From Saprospiraceae bacterium (lineage in GTDB: Bacteria > Bacteroidota > Bacteroidia > Chitinophagales > Saprospiraceae), in assembly GCA_020849825.1 (NCBI GenBank), contig JADZFP010000140.1:1-9372 (forward strand): 9,372 nucleotides of DNA. Reading direction: 5' to 3'. The notes below the pieces were generated by a model that was not told the DNA's origin, did not search any database, and was given only the letters and a program-made list of their open reading frames with translations. A program made the translations under genes and the position numbers. Below are positions 1 through 7,850 of the stretch, piece by piece (position 1 is the stretch's first letter; each line of letters starts with the position of its first letter).

Positions 1-1422
1 CACATCGAGCACTTCGAGATGGACGTGCGCGATACCAAACTCGGCGAAGAAGAACTCACTGCCGACATTCCGAACGTGAGCGAAGACGCTACCAAAGACC
101 TCGACGAAAACGGTATCATCCGGATCGGCGCATGGGCCAAGGAAGGCGATATCCTCATCGGCAAGATCACGCCCAAAGGCGAGACAGACCCGACACCGGA
201 GGAAAAACTGCTCCGCGCCATCTTCGGTGACAAGGCAGGCGACGTGAAAGATGCATCGCTGAAGGTACCGCCCAGCATCGGTGGGGTAGTGATCGACAAG
301 CAACTTTTTGCCCGCGCCAAAAAGGACAAGGTGCAAAAAGAGTCGGAAAAGCTGCAACTCGACAAACTCGAAGACGAACACCAGGTAAATCTCAATGAGC
401 TGAAAACCCGGCTCATCGACAAATTGCTTCAACTCGTCAAGGATAAAGTAACCAACGGTATACGCAGTATTTATGGCGAAGAAATGGTACCGAAAGGCAC
501 CAAACTGACCCAGCAGGTACTGCGCGATCAAATCGACTACAGCCAGGTCGACTACGGCAAATGGGTGAGCGACGCCGCTACCAACCAACTCATCGCCCGC
601 CTGCTGCACAATTACAGCATCAAGGTAAACGAAGAGGTTGGCCGTTACAAACGCGAAAAATTCAACAGCTCGATTGGTGACGAATTGCCCGCAGGCGTAC
701 TCAAACTCGCCAAAGTGTACCTGGCCAAGAAGCGCAAACTCAAGGTAGGCGACAAGCTCGCTGGCCGTCACGGTAACAAAGGTATCGTGAGCCGTATCGT
801 CCGTATGGAAGACATGCCCTTCCTCGAAGACGGTACGCCGGTCGACGTAGTGCTCAACCCGCTGGGTGTACCATCGCGTATGAACCTGGGCCAGATCTTT
901 GAAACCGTACTCGGCTGGTCGGGCGAACGCCTCGGCCTCAAATTTGCCACGCCGATCTTCGACGGCGCCAAAACCGATGAAGTGGAGGCCTGGATCGAAA
1001 AAGCGGGCCTGCCCGAACTGGGTCAGACGTACCTGCACGACGGCGAAACGGGCGACCGCTTCCACCAGAAAGCGACCGTGGGCATCATCTACATGCTCAA
1101 ACTGAGTCACATGGTCGACGACAAAATGCACGCGCGCTCCATCGGCCCGTACTCGCTCATCACTCAGCAGCCGCTCGGCGGTAAAGCACAATTCGGTGGA
1201 CAGCGTTTCGGTGAGATGGAGGTTTGGGCACTCGAAGCTTATGGCGCTTCCAACATCCTGCAAGAACTTCTGACCTTCAAGTCGGATGATATTCAGGGCC
1301 GCGCCAAGGCTTACGAAGCCATCGTCAAAGGTGATAACCTTCCCGAGGCCAATATCCCCGAATCGTTCAACGTACTCGTGCACGAGTTGAGGGGCCTGGC
1401 ACTGGATGTGAAGTTTGAATAA
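1..1422 (+). CDS. rpoB: RNA polymerase beta subunit, C-terminal 473 residues (5' end outside window)
   Basis: This is the second-largest subunit of the bacterial RNA polymerase core; with RpoC it forms the active-site cleft in the cytoplasm. The frame is open from base 1, so the N-terminal part, including the rifampicin-binding region, lies outside the window. Residues are counted from base 1. The signature GDKLAGRHGNKG contains K252 and K260, spaced like the E. coli hybrid-binding lysines K1065 and K1073. VPSRMN follows at 290-295, and the block GGKAQFGGQRFGEMEVWALE begins near 393. A charged, probably coiled-coil insertion spans roughly residues 105-145. The C-terminus (SFNVLVHELRGLALDVKFE) is family-typical, so the gene is intact at its 3' end, with TAA at 1420-1422. 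Unusually, the next gene is not rpoC: a hairpin and two unrelated genes intervene. Identification is very secure. Confidence 0.98.
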   Translation, partial: HIEHFEMDVRDTKLGEEELTADIPNVSEDATKDLDENGIIRIGAWAKEGDILIGKITPKGETDPTPEEKLLRAIFGDKAGDVKDASLKVPPSIGGVVIDKQLFARAKKDKVQKESEKLQLDKLEDEHQVNLNELKTRLIDKLLQLVKDKVTNGIRSIYGEEMVPKGTKLTQQVLRDQIDYSQVDYGKWVSDAATNQLIARLLHNYSIKVNEEVGRYKREKFNSSIGDELPAGVLKLAKVYLAKKRKLKVGDKLAGRHGNKGIVSRIVRMEDMPFLEDGTPVDVVLNPLGVPSRMNLGQIFETVLGWSGERLGLKFATPIFDGAKTDEVEAWIEKAGLPELGQTYLHDGETGDRFHQKATVGIIYMLKLSHMVDDKMHARSIGPYSLITQQPLGGKAQFGGQRFGEMEVWALEAYGASNILQELLTFKSDDIQGRAKAYEAIVKGDNLPEANIPESFNVLVHELRGLALDVKFE

Positions 1423-1432
1423 GCATACAACA

Positions 1433-1467
1433 AATGCTGCGACCGGAAAACATTCGGTCGCAGCATT
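1433..1467 (+). terminator. Perfect 13-bp inverted repeat just after rpoB (possible terminator or attenuator)
   Basis: The arms 1433-1445 (AATGCTGCGACCG) and 1455-1467 (CGGTCGCAGCATT) are perfectly complementary around a 9-base loop. The hairpin starts 11 bases after the rpoB stop and ends 16 bases before the GTG of the next gene. The following bases (CAAAATGTATTGAT) contain no T-run, so it is not a canonical intrinsic terminator on the + strand. It could be a weak terminator, an attenuator that lowers expression of the downstream genes, or an RNA 3'-end stabiliser or processing site. The structure is certain; the function is inferred. Confidence 0.6.
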
Positions 1468-1483
1468 CAAAATGTATTGATAC

Positions 1484-2509
1484 GTGAACTGTATTGCCAC
1501 CTGGATTTATCTGGACAGCCCGGAAGAAAGTTCCGAGTACCCTCAGGTTGGCCAACAGTCGCACCTTGAAAAGTTTCAACTGACTTACTGGAAGTGTGTG
1601 GCCGTCTTTTACGCCCTGAGCACACGACTGAATCCCGGTTGCAAACACTTGCTGTTCTCCAATAAAAGATTGGATGAATTCCCTGATATTGAGGGATTTG
1701 ACTTAAAAAAACAATTGTACGACGCTCATGTAGAGGTGGTTACGCTTCCTTTAACCTGGCAAACTCCGCCCGGTTATTTCGGAAAGTGGCGAAACCAGTT
1801 CTACATTTTCGACGTGCTGAAGTTCTTTGAAATTCATTACCACGACGACACAGACGCATTTGTTGTGCTCGATTCGGATTGTATCGTCAATCGTCCGCTG
1901 GATGAACTTTTTACCGCCATACGGGAAAAGTCATTGCTGGCATTGACAATGCCTTACGATTCAGCGCATAACATTAATGGGGTAACCAGAAAAGACATGC
2001 GTTCGATATTCGCCGATCTGGATAAGGGAGTTGATCCCGGCCATGACCCGGTGTATTATGGCGGTGAAGTTTTTGCTGCGACGCTGTCGGTTGTCCGACG
2101 CATCAATGAAATGGTGCCTGCCGTTTGGGAAAATATGCTGTCGAGGTTTCGACAAAACTTACCCAAACTCAATGAAGAAGCGCATTTTCTGAGCTATTGT
2201 TATCATAAAATCGGAGGCTTTGGCTCGCTCGAACCTTTTATCAAACGTATCTGGACCGCACCGCATCACAACAATGTCGACCCAAATGACGTGATTCTCC
2301 TCATCTGGCATTTGCCTTCTGAAAAAACCGGCGGTATCGCCCTGTTATTCGGGATGCTTCGGAGAAACCCTAAAGTGCTAGATGTTCCGGATGAACATTT
2401 GCCCGACATTCTTGGCGGATTTGTTGGGATTCCGGTGCGAACCAAGTGGTTGAATTTTAAGCATTATTTGAAGTATACGCCGCTTTACCGCTGGCTGAAA
2501 AAAAGATAA
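1484..2509 (+). CDS. Putative GT-A-type glycosyltransferase (341 aa)
   Basis: This probably transfers a sugar from a nucleotide-sugar donor, in the cytoplasm or at the inner membrane face. The key evidence is a DxD-type metal and nucleotide-sugar site, D130-S-D132, inside FVVLDSDCIVNRPLDELF, which is the classic end of the donor-binding half of a GT-A fold. A second block, YYGGE at 191-195, and a late WHLPSEK with H276 resemble the acceptor loop and C-terminal His-containing motif of GT8-like retaining enzymes. The exact family and sugar cannot be named. The last 17 residues are basic and aromatic (ending YRWLKKR) and may touch the membrane. No signal peptide or transmembrane helix is seen. 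GTG at 1484 is the start because an in-frame TGA at 1478-1480 precludes anything earlier and the conserved-looking beta strand (CIATWIYL) begins at residue 3. No clear ribosome-binding site is visible. It lies between rpoB and a methyltransferase gene, only 4 bases from the latter, suggesting co-translation. Confidence 0.8.
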   Translation: MNCIATWIYLDSPEESSEYPQVGQQSHLEKFQLTYWKCVAVFYALSTRLNPGCKHLLFSNKRLDEFPDIEGFDLKKQLYDAHVEVVTLPLTWQTPPGYFGKWRNQFYIFDVLKFFEIHYHDDTDAFVVLDSDCIVNRPLDELFTAIREKSLLALTMPYDSAHNINGVTRKDMRSIFADLDKGVDPGHDPVYYGGEVFAATLSVVRRINEMVPAVWENMLSRFRQNLPKLNEEAHFLSYCYHKIGGFGSLEPFIKRIWTAPHHNNVDPNDVILLIWHLPSEKTGGIALLFGMLRRNPKVLDVPDEHLPDILGGFVGIPVRTKWLNFKHYLKYTPLYRWLKKR

Positions 2510-2513
2510 GAGA

Positions 2514-3227
2514 ATGTTGCTCTTTGATGAAGAGGACAAAAAATATTTAAACGGGAATGTCTTTTCAAGCATTTACCAGTTTCGGTTCAAAGGCTCTTCT
2601 GCGCCTATGACCCGGCTGGATTGCCTGAAAAACCTCGTGAAAGACAAAAGAGTCATTCACTTTGGCTGTGTGGACCATTTACCGCTGATCGAACAAAGAC
2701 GCAAAGCGGGTAACTGGTTGCACGAAGTGCTTTCCCGCGAGGCGACAAAAGTTATTGGCATTGACATCAATACCGAGGGTATTCAATACATGAATCGCGA
2801 AGGTTTTGAGTCTTATGTCAGTAATGTGGTGACCGAGCCAATTCCTGCCTCACTTGCTGAAGGCCTCCGGTGGGATTATCTTCTGGCAGGTGAAGTCGTG
2901 GAGCATATCGGAAACCCGGTTGAGTTTCTTGCTCAAATAAGGCAGAAATACGGACCGGTGACCGACAGGATTATCATCACAGTACCGAATGCCTGGAGTT
3001 ATACCAGTATCCGGTTCGCACTACGCAACGAAGAGATGATTAATACGGATCACCGGTTTTGGTTTACGCCTTATACACTGGCTAAAATCGCAACCGATGC
3101 CGGTATACAAGTAGAAGGATATGAAATGTGTCTGGATGAGTATCCTTCGCCGTTTAGTCTGAAATACTGGCTGGTTTGCAGCCGACCCGGATTAAGAAAT
3201 CGTATCGTATTGATTGGCAAATTTTAA
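2514..3227 (+). CDS. Putative class I SAM-dependent methyltransferase (237 aa)
   Basis: The protein has the Rossmann-type methyltransferase layout. Motif I is VIHFGCVDH at 47-55, then the acidic residue D84 in VIGIDIN that would bind the SAM ribose. YLLAGEVVEHIGNP (123-135) is a motif of the Methyltransf_23-like type, IIITVPNA is at 153-160, and DHRFWF (179-184) precedes a C-terminal helix and strand. Motif I has GCVDH where the usual form is GxGxG. This matches, from memory, a GC(T)DHP-like subgroup often seen in capsule, O-antigen and exopolysaccharide clusters, so a sugar or glycan hydroxyl is a likely but unproven substrate. The ATG is 4 bases after the stop of the preceding glycosyltransferase gene, preceded by purine-rich AAGATAAGAGA, so the two are probably one transcriptional unit. 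TTA and TCA codons are common here, unlike in rpoC. The gene ends 54 bases before rpoC. Confidence 0.82.
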   Translation: MLLFDEEDKKYLNGNVFSSIYQFRFKGSSAPMTRLDCLKNLVKDKRVIHFGCVDHLPLIEQRRKAGNWLHEVLSREATKVIGIDINTEGIQYMNREGFESYVSNVVTEPIPASLAEGLRWDYLLAGEVVEHIGNPVEFLAQIRQKYGPVTDRIIITVPNAWSYTSIRFALRNEEMINTDHRFWFTPYTLAKIATDAGIQVEGYEMCLDEYPSPFSLKYWLVCSRPGLRNRIVLIGKF

Positions 3228-3281
3228 TACACTACCTGATTTACCTACCAATTACATTTTTGGCTATCACATTTCTGCAAT
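3228..3281 (+). other. Spacer between the methyltransferase gene and rpoC, no clear promoter
   Basis: These 54 AT-rich bases precede the rpoC ATG. There is no Shine-Dalgarno sequence, which is usual in Bacteroidota. The closest resemblance to the Bacteroidota -7 element (TAnnTTTG) is TACATTTTTG at 3253-3262, but its internal spacing is two bases too long and no TTG-type -33 element lies at the proper distance. I therefore cannot assign a promoter here; rpoC may be transcribed by read-through from upstream. Confidence 0.5.
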
Positions 3282-6200
3282 ATGCCGTTCAAAAAGAAAA
3301 CTAACAAGACCGACCAAGGCTTCGACAGCATCACCATTTCGCTCGCCAGCCCGGATGAAATCCTGGAGCGCAGCTATGGCGAAGTACTCAAGCCTGAAAC
3401 CATCAACTATCGTTCGTACAAGCCCGAACGCGACGGCTTGTTCTGCGAACGCATTTTCGGTCCCGTGAAGGACTACGAATGCTACTGCGGCAAATACAAG
3501 CGTATTCGCTACAAGGGCATTGTGTGCGACCGTTGCGGCGTGGAAGTAACCGAGAAAAAGGTTCGCCGCGAGCGTATGGGGCACATTCGCCTGGTGGTGC
3601 CGGTCGTCCATATCTGGTTCTTCAAAAGTTTGCCGAATAAGATCGGCTACATTCTCGGACTCTCGTCCAAGAAACTGGAAGCTATCGTCTACTACGAACG
3701 CTACGTCGTCATCCAGCCGGGTATCAAAGGCGAGGAGGGTATCAGTAAAATGGACCTGCTCACCGAAGAAGAATATCTCGAACTGCTCGCCACGTTGCCC
3801 AAAGACAACGAGCAACTCGACGATACCCATCCCGATAAATTTATCGCCAAAATGGGCGCAGAAGCAGTGTTCCACCTGCTGAGCATCCTGAATCTGGAAG
3901 ACCTGTCGGCTCAGTTGCGCCACGAGGCCGCCAATGAAAGCAGCCAGGCCAAAAAAACCGAGGCCAACAAACGCCTGCGCGTCGTGGAAGCCTTCCGCGA
4001 AGGCCTCGAAGATTCCGGTCAGCGCCCCGAATGGGCAGTGATTCAGTACCTGCCGGTGGTGCCGCCCGAATTGCGCCCGCTCGTTCCGCTCGACGGCGGC
4101 CGCTTCGCGTCGTCCGACCTGAACGACTTGTACCGTCGCGTCATTATCCGCAACAACCGCCTCAAACGCCTGCTCGAAATCAAGGCGCCCGAGGTAATCC
4201 TGCGCAACGAAAAACGCATGTTGCAGGAGGCCGTCGACTCGCTGTTCGACAACTCCCGTAAATCCAACGCCGTAAAAGCAGAAGGCGGCCGCGCCCTCAA
4301 ATCCCTTTCCGAGAGTCTGAAAGGCAAGCAGGGCCGTTTCCGTCAGAACCTGCTCGGTAAACGCGTCGACTATTCCGGTCGTTCGGTTATCGTGGTGGGC
4401 CCGACACTCAAACTGCATGAGTGCGGTATCCCGAAAGCCATGGCCGCCGAATTGTTCAAACCGTTTATCATCCGCAAACTCATCGAGCGGGGCATTGTCA
4501 AAACGGTCAAATCGGCAAAAAAACTCGTGGATCGCAAAGACCAGGTTATCTGGGAAATCCTCGAAAATATCCTGCGCGGCCACCCGGTACTGCTCAACCG
4601 CGCTCCGACGCTGCACCGCCTCTCCATTCAGGCATTCCAACCGCGCCTGATCGAAGGCAAGGCAATCCAGCTGCACCCGCTCGTTTGTACGGCATTCAAC
4701 GCCGACTTCGACGGTGACCAGATGGCCGTACACGTGCCGCTGAGTCATGCCGCCATTCTCGAAGCACAGGTACTGATGCTGTCGAGCCACAACATGCTTA
4801 ACCCGCAGGACGGCTCGCCCATCACCCTGCCTTCGCAAGACATGGTGCTTGGTCTGTACTACCTGACCAAAGAACGCCAGTCGATCACCGACAACCCGGT
4901 GAAAGGTGAAGGACGTCGCTTCTATTCCCCGGAAGAAGTCATCATCGCCTACAACGAGGGCCAACTCGACCTGCACGCCGGTATCGAATGCCGCGTAGCG
5001 CAAGACGAAAACGGTCAAATCGTTCACAAACGTATCAAAACCACGGTCGGTCGCGTACTCTTCAATCAAGCTGTACCAAGCACGGTGCCGTTCATCAACG
5101 AACTGCTCACCAAGCGCAACCTGAAAGTGATCATCGCCGACGTATTGGCCCGTACCAGCTTCAAGGCAACGGCCGAGTTCCTCGACGGTATCAAGGAATT
5201 GGGCTTTGGCTGGGCCTTCAAAGCCGGCCTGTCCTTCAACCTCGGCGACCTGATTATTCCGAAGATCAAAAAGACCGTACTCGAATCGGCCCAGACCGAA
5301 GTAGACGAGGTGTGGGACAACTACAATATGGGTCTCATTACCTACAACGAACGCTACAACCAAATCATCGACAAATGGACGTATGCGGACAACCGCATCA
5401 CCGACCAGCTGATGAAAGAACTGAGCAGCCACAAACAAGGCTTCAACTCCGTGTTTATGATGCTCGATTCCGGCGCCCGCGGTTCCAAACAGCAGATCAA
5501 ACAGCTCTGCGGCCTCCGCGGCCTTATGGCCAAGCCGCGTAAATCCGGCGACACCGGCGGCGCTATCATCGAAAACCCGATCCTGTCGAACTTCCTCGAA
5601 GGGCTCTCTGTACAGGAATACTTCATCTCCACACACGGCGCACGTAAGGGTCTGGCCGATACCGCTCTGAAAACGGCTGACGCCGGTTACCTGACCCGCC
5701 GTCTGGTCGACGTTGCCCAGGATGTGGTTATCCGCGAAACGGATTGCAACACCTTGCGCGGCATCGACACCACCGCACTGAAAGAAGGCGACAAAATCAT
5801 CCAGAACCTGCGCGACCGGATCAAGGGCCGTTACAGCCTTTACGATATTTATCATCCGGAAACCGAAGAACTTCTTGTTGCTGCCGGCGAATACATTACC
5901 GACGCTATCGCCGCCGCTATCGATGTGGCAGAAGTCGAAACAGTGACCATTCGTTCGGTACTGACTTGCGAAAGCCGTCACGGCGTTTGTGCAAAGTGCT
6001 ATGGTAAAAACCTCGCCACAGGCCGTATTGCCGAAATGGGCGACGCCGTGGGCATCATCGCTGCCCAGTCGATCGGTGAACCCGGTACGCAGCTGACCCT
6101 CCGTACCTTCCACACCGGTGGTACCGCCATGGTCGGCCAGACGGAAAACAGCCTCGTTTCCAAAAACAACGGCCGTATCGAGTTTGACTCGATCAAAACG

Positions 6201-7583
6201 GTCAACGGTACCGACAACGACGGCAATCCCGTTCAGGTAGTCGTGTCCCGTACGGGCGAGCTCCGCATCGTTGATCCTAAAACCAACCGCATCTTCGCCA
6301 ACAGTTACATCCAGTACGGCTCGTATATTTTTGTAAAAGACGGACAGGAGGTCAATAAAGGCGATAAAATTTGCGAATGGGATCCGTTCAACGCCGTGAT
6401 CGTCAGTGAGTTCGACGGGGTGGCCCGTTACAACTCGCTCGAAGAAGGCGTCAACTACCGCATGGAACGCGACGACCAAACCGGCTTCGCCGAAAAGGTC
6501 GTTATCGAATCCAAAAACAAGCGGAAAATTCCTTTCATCACCATCGTCAACGCCAAAACGGGCGAGGAACTCAAAAACTACTCCCTCCCGATCGGCGCCT
6601 ACATCACGGTCGACGACGGCGATGCCGTCAAATCCGGTCAGCAGATCGTCAAGATTCCGCGTAAACTGGGTAAAATCGCCGACATCACCGGCGGTCTGCC
6701 GCGCGTAACCGAACTGTTCGAAGCCCGTAACCCCTCGAATCCGGCTGTTGTGGCCGAAATCGACGGCGTCATTACCTTCGGCTCCATCAAACGCGGTAAC
6801 CGCGAATGTATGATCGAAGCCAAAGACGGCCAGAAGCGCAAATACCTCATCCCGCTCACCAAGCACATCCTTATGCAGGATGGCGACTTTGTGCGCGCCG
6901 GTACGGCCCTGACCGAGGGCACCATCGCGGTGAAAGATATTCTCGCTATCGAAGGCCCGTTTGCCGCCTCGTATTTCCTCGTCAATGGCGTACAGGAAGT
7001 GTACCGCTCACAGGGTATCAACATCAACGACAAACATATCGAGGTGATCGTGCGCCAAATGCTCCGCCGCCTCGAAATCGTTGAACCGGGCGATACGCAC
7101 TTCCTCGAAGGCGAACCCGTGGAACGCAACGAGTTCATCGATTACAACGACTGGATCTTCGACAAAAAATTCAGCACCGACCAGGGCGACAGCACCAAGC
7201 TGAAAGCCGGCGCACTGGTTACCCTGCGTCAGGTGCGCGAGGAAAATTCCTTCCTCAAGCGCAACGACAAAAAACTCGTCGAATACCGCGACGCCCTCCC
7301 GGCTACCGCTGTATCGATGCTGCTGGGTATCACCAAAGCCTCGCTCGGTACGGACAGCTGGATTTCGGCCGCCTCCTTCCAGGAAACCACCAAGGTACTT
7401 TCCACCGCTGCCATCGCCGCGAAGAAAGACTACCTCATGGGCCTCAAGGAGAACGTTATCGTCGGCAAGAAAATCCCTGCCGGCACCGGTATGCGTCAGT
7501 ACGACCGTATCCAGGTCACGGGCTCGGGCCGTCCTTTCCGCGAAAACCGCGAAGAGGAAGTGCTGGTGGAAGACGAAAATTGA
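3282..7583 (+). CDS. rpoC: RNA polymerase beta' subunit, complete (1433 aa)
   Basis: This is the largest RNA polymerase core subunit, which carries the catalytic metal site. All landmarks are present. The N-terminal zinc ribbon has C67, C69, C82 and C85. The catalytic Mg-binding motif NADFDGDQ has D475, D477 and D479. The bridge-helix stretch (HGARKGLADTALKTADAGYL) is conserved. The second zinc site is formed by C822, C896, C903 and C906. The trigger-loop block IGEPGTQLTLRTFHTGG includes R941 and H944. The start MPFKKKTNKTDQGFDSITISL and the 1433-residue length fit Bacteroidota RpoC. The ATG at 3282 has no obvious Shine-Dalgarno sequence. Codon use is strongly biased: the uninterrupted in-register antisense frame over the first 1195 codons means TTA, CTA and TCA are absent there, as expected for a highly expressed gene. 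It is followed by a strong terminator. It is separated from rpoB by two unrelated genes, which is the oddity of this locus. Confidence 0.99.
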   Translation: MPFKKKTNKTDQGFDSITISLASPDEILERSYGEVLKPETINYRSYKPERDGLFCERIFGPVKDYECYCGKYKRIRYKGIVCDRCGVEVTEKKVRRERMGHIRLVVPVVHIWFFKSLPNKIGYILGLSSKKLEAIVYYERYVVIQPGIKGEEGISKMDLLTEEEYLELLATLPKDNEQLDDTHPDKFIAKMGAEAVFHLLSILNLEDLSAQLRHEAANESSQAKKTEANKRLRVVEAFREGLEDSGQRPEWAVIQYLPVVPPELRPLVPLDGGRFASSDLNDLYRRVIIRNNRLKRLLEIKAPEVILRNEKRMLQEAVDSLFDNSRKSNAVKAEGGRALKSLSESLKGKQGRFRQNLLGKRVDYSGRSVIVVGPTLKLHECGIPKAMAAELFKPFIIRKLIERGIVKTVKSAKKLVDRKDQVIWEILENILRGHPVLLNRAPTLHRLSIQAFQPRLIEGKAIQLHPLVCTAFNADFDGDQMAVHVPLSHAAILEAQVLMLSSHNMLNPQDGSPITLPSQDMVLGLYYLTKERQSITDNPVKGEGRRFYSPEEVIIAYNEGQLDLHAGIECRVAQDENGQIVHKRIKTTVGRVLFNQAVPSTVPFINELLTKRNLKVIIADVLARTSFKATAEFLDGIKELGFGWAFKAGLSFNLGDLIIPKIKKTVLESAQTEVDEVWDNYNMGLITYNERYNQIIDKWTYADNRITDQLMKELSSHKQGFNSVFMMLDSGARGSKQQIKQLCGLRGLMAKPRKSGDTGGAIIENPILSNFLEGLSVQEYFISTHGARKGLADTALKTADAGYLTRRLVDVAQDVVIRETDCNTLRGIDTTALKEGDKIIQNLRDRIKGRYSLYDIYHPETEELLVAAGEYITDAIAAAIDVAEVETVTIRSVLTCESRHGVCAKCYGKNLATGRIAEMGDAVGIIAAQSIGEPGTQLTLRTFHTGGTAMVGQTENSLVSKNNGRIEFDSIKTVNGTDNDGNPVQVVVSRTGELRIVDPKTNRIFANSYIQYGSYIFVKDGQEVNKGDKICEWDPFNAVIVSEFDGVARYNSLEEGVNYRMERDDQTGFAEKVVIESKNKRKIPFITIVNAKTGEELKNYSLPIGAYITVDDGDAVKSGQQIVKIPRKLGKIADITGGLPRVTELFEARNPSNPAVVAEIDGVITFGSIKRGNRECMIEAKDGQKRKYLIPLTKHILMQDGDFVRAGTALTEGTIAVKDILAIEGPFAASYFLVNGVQEVYRSQGININDKHIEVIVRQMLRRLEIVEPGDTHFLEGEPVERNEFIDYNDWIFDKKFSTDQGDSTKLKAGALVTLRQVREENSFLKRNDKKLVEYRDALPATAVSMLLGITKASLGTDSWISAASFQETTKVLSTAAIAAKKDYLMGLKENVIVGKKIPAGTGMRQYDRIQVTGSGRPFRENREEEVLVEDEN

Positions 7584-7611
7584 GATTCCAGTTTTTCTTG
7601 ATAACATTTAT

Positions 7612-7647
7612 AAGCGCCATCGGGAAGCCTCCCGGTGGCGCTTTTTT
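7612..7647 (+). terminator. Rho-independent terminator after rpoC
   Basis: A 14-bp stem (7612-7625 with 7630-7643, one G-U pair) closes a 4-base AGCC loop and runs straight into a T-run at 7642-7647. It lies 28 bases after the rpoC stop. This is a canonical intrinsic terminator and marks the end of the RNA polymerase transcription unit. The reverse strand lacks a comparable T-run, so it acts in one direction. Confidence 0.95.
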
Positions 7648-7850
7648 GTACGCGTTTTTCCAGATAAATATTATTGGAACCCTGATTATTCAGAGTTGTA
7701 AAAAATTGAAAATGAATACTGTATGTTGATGATACAGATGGGTTGCCACCTGATTTTTAAAAAATCTTGTCCAGCCCACCTGCCCGATAATCCCGTATAT
7801 TCGTACCCGGTCGACCGCTTCATTTTTTCATCAACATTATTTTTCTACCA
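7648..7850 (+). other. AT-rich intergenic region and probable 5' leader of the exported-protein gene
   Basis: I see no gene here. The stretch contains small symmetric elements: CTGTAT/ATACAG (7719-7724 and 7732-7737), a near-palindrome GATTTTTAAAAAATC (7752-7766) and a perfect 10-bp palindrome CGGTCGACCG (7808-7817). Any of these could be an operator or could be chance. The final 30 bases before the ATG are T-rich and lack a Shine-Dalgarno sequence. The promoter of the downstream gene should lie here, since the rpoC terminator precedes it. Confidence 0.5.
7796..7803 (+). promoter_or_regulatory. Weak candidate Bacteroidota -7 element
   Basis: TATATTCG differs at one position from the Bacteroidota -7 consensus TAnnTTTG and lies 47 bases before the ATG of the exported-protein gene. 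The nearest upstream TTG (7767-7769) is 26 bases away, whereas about 19-21 is expected, so the assignment is tentative. Confidence 0.25.

Noticed and set aside
1474..3214. An 8-base direct repeat GTATTGAT at 1474-1481 and 3207-3214, near both ends of the inserted pair, as a possible target-site duplication
   Set aside because: The right copy is inside the methyltransferase coding sequence rather than at the junction, no transposase or inverted terminal repeats accompany it, and an 8-base match between two AT-rich stretches can easily be chance.
1423..3281. Possible mobile element, integrase or CRISPR-like structure carrying the inserted genes
   Set aside because: No transposase, integrase, tRNA, attachment-site pair or spaced repeat array is visible in the segment.
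3214..3468. An 84-codon + strand open frame bridging the methyltransferase end and the rpoC start
   Set aside because: It overlaps the certain rpoC coding region in another frame and its translation is unlike any protein; it is a shadow.
3267..6866. A 1199-codon open frame antisense to rpoC
   Set aside because: It is in codon register with rpoC, so its stops correspond to sense TTA, CTA and TCA codons, which rpoC avoids through codon bias. The translation shows no recognisable domain. It is a by-product of rpoC, not a gene.
7008..7607. A 199-codon antisense open frame over the end of rpoC
   Set aside because: It arises from the same codon-bias effect and lies almost entirely within certain rpoC coding sequence; its product resembles no family I know.
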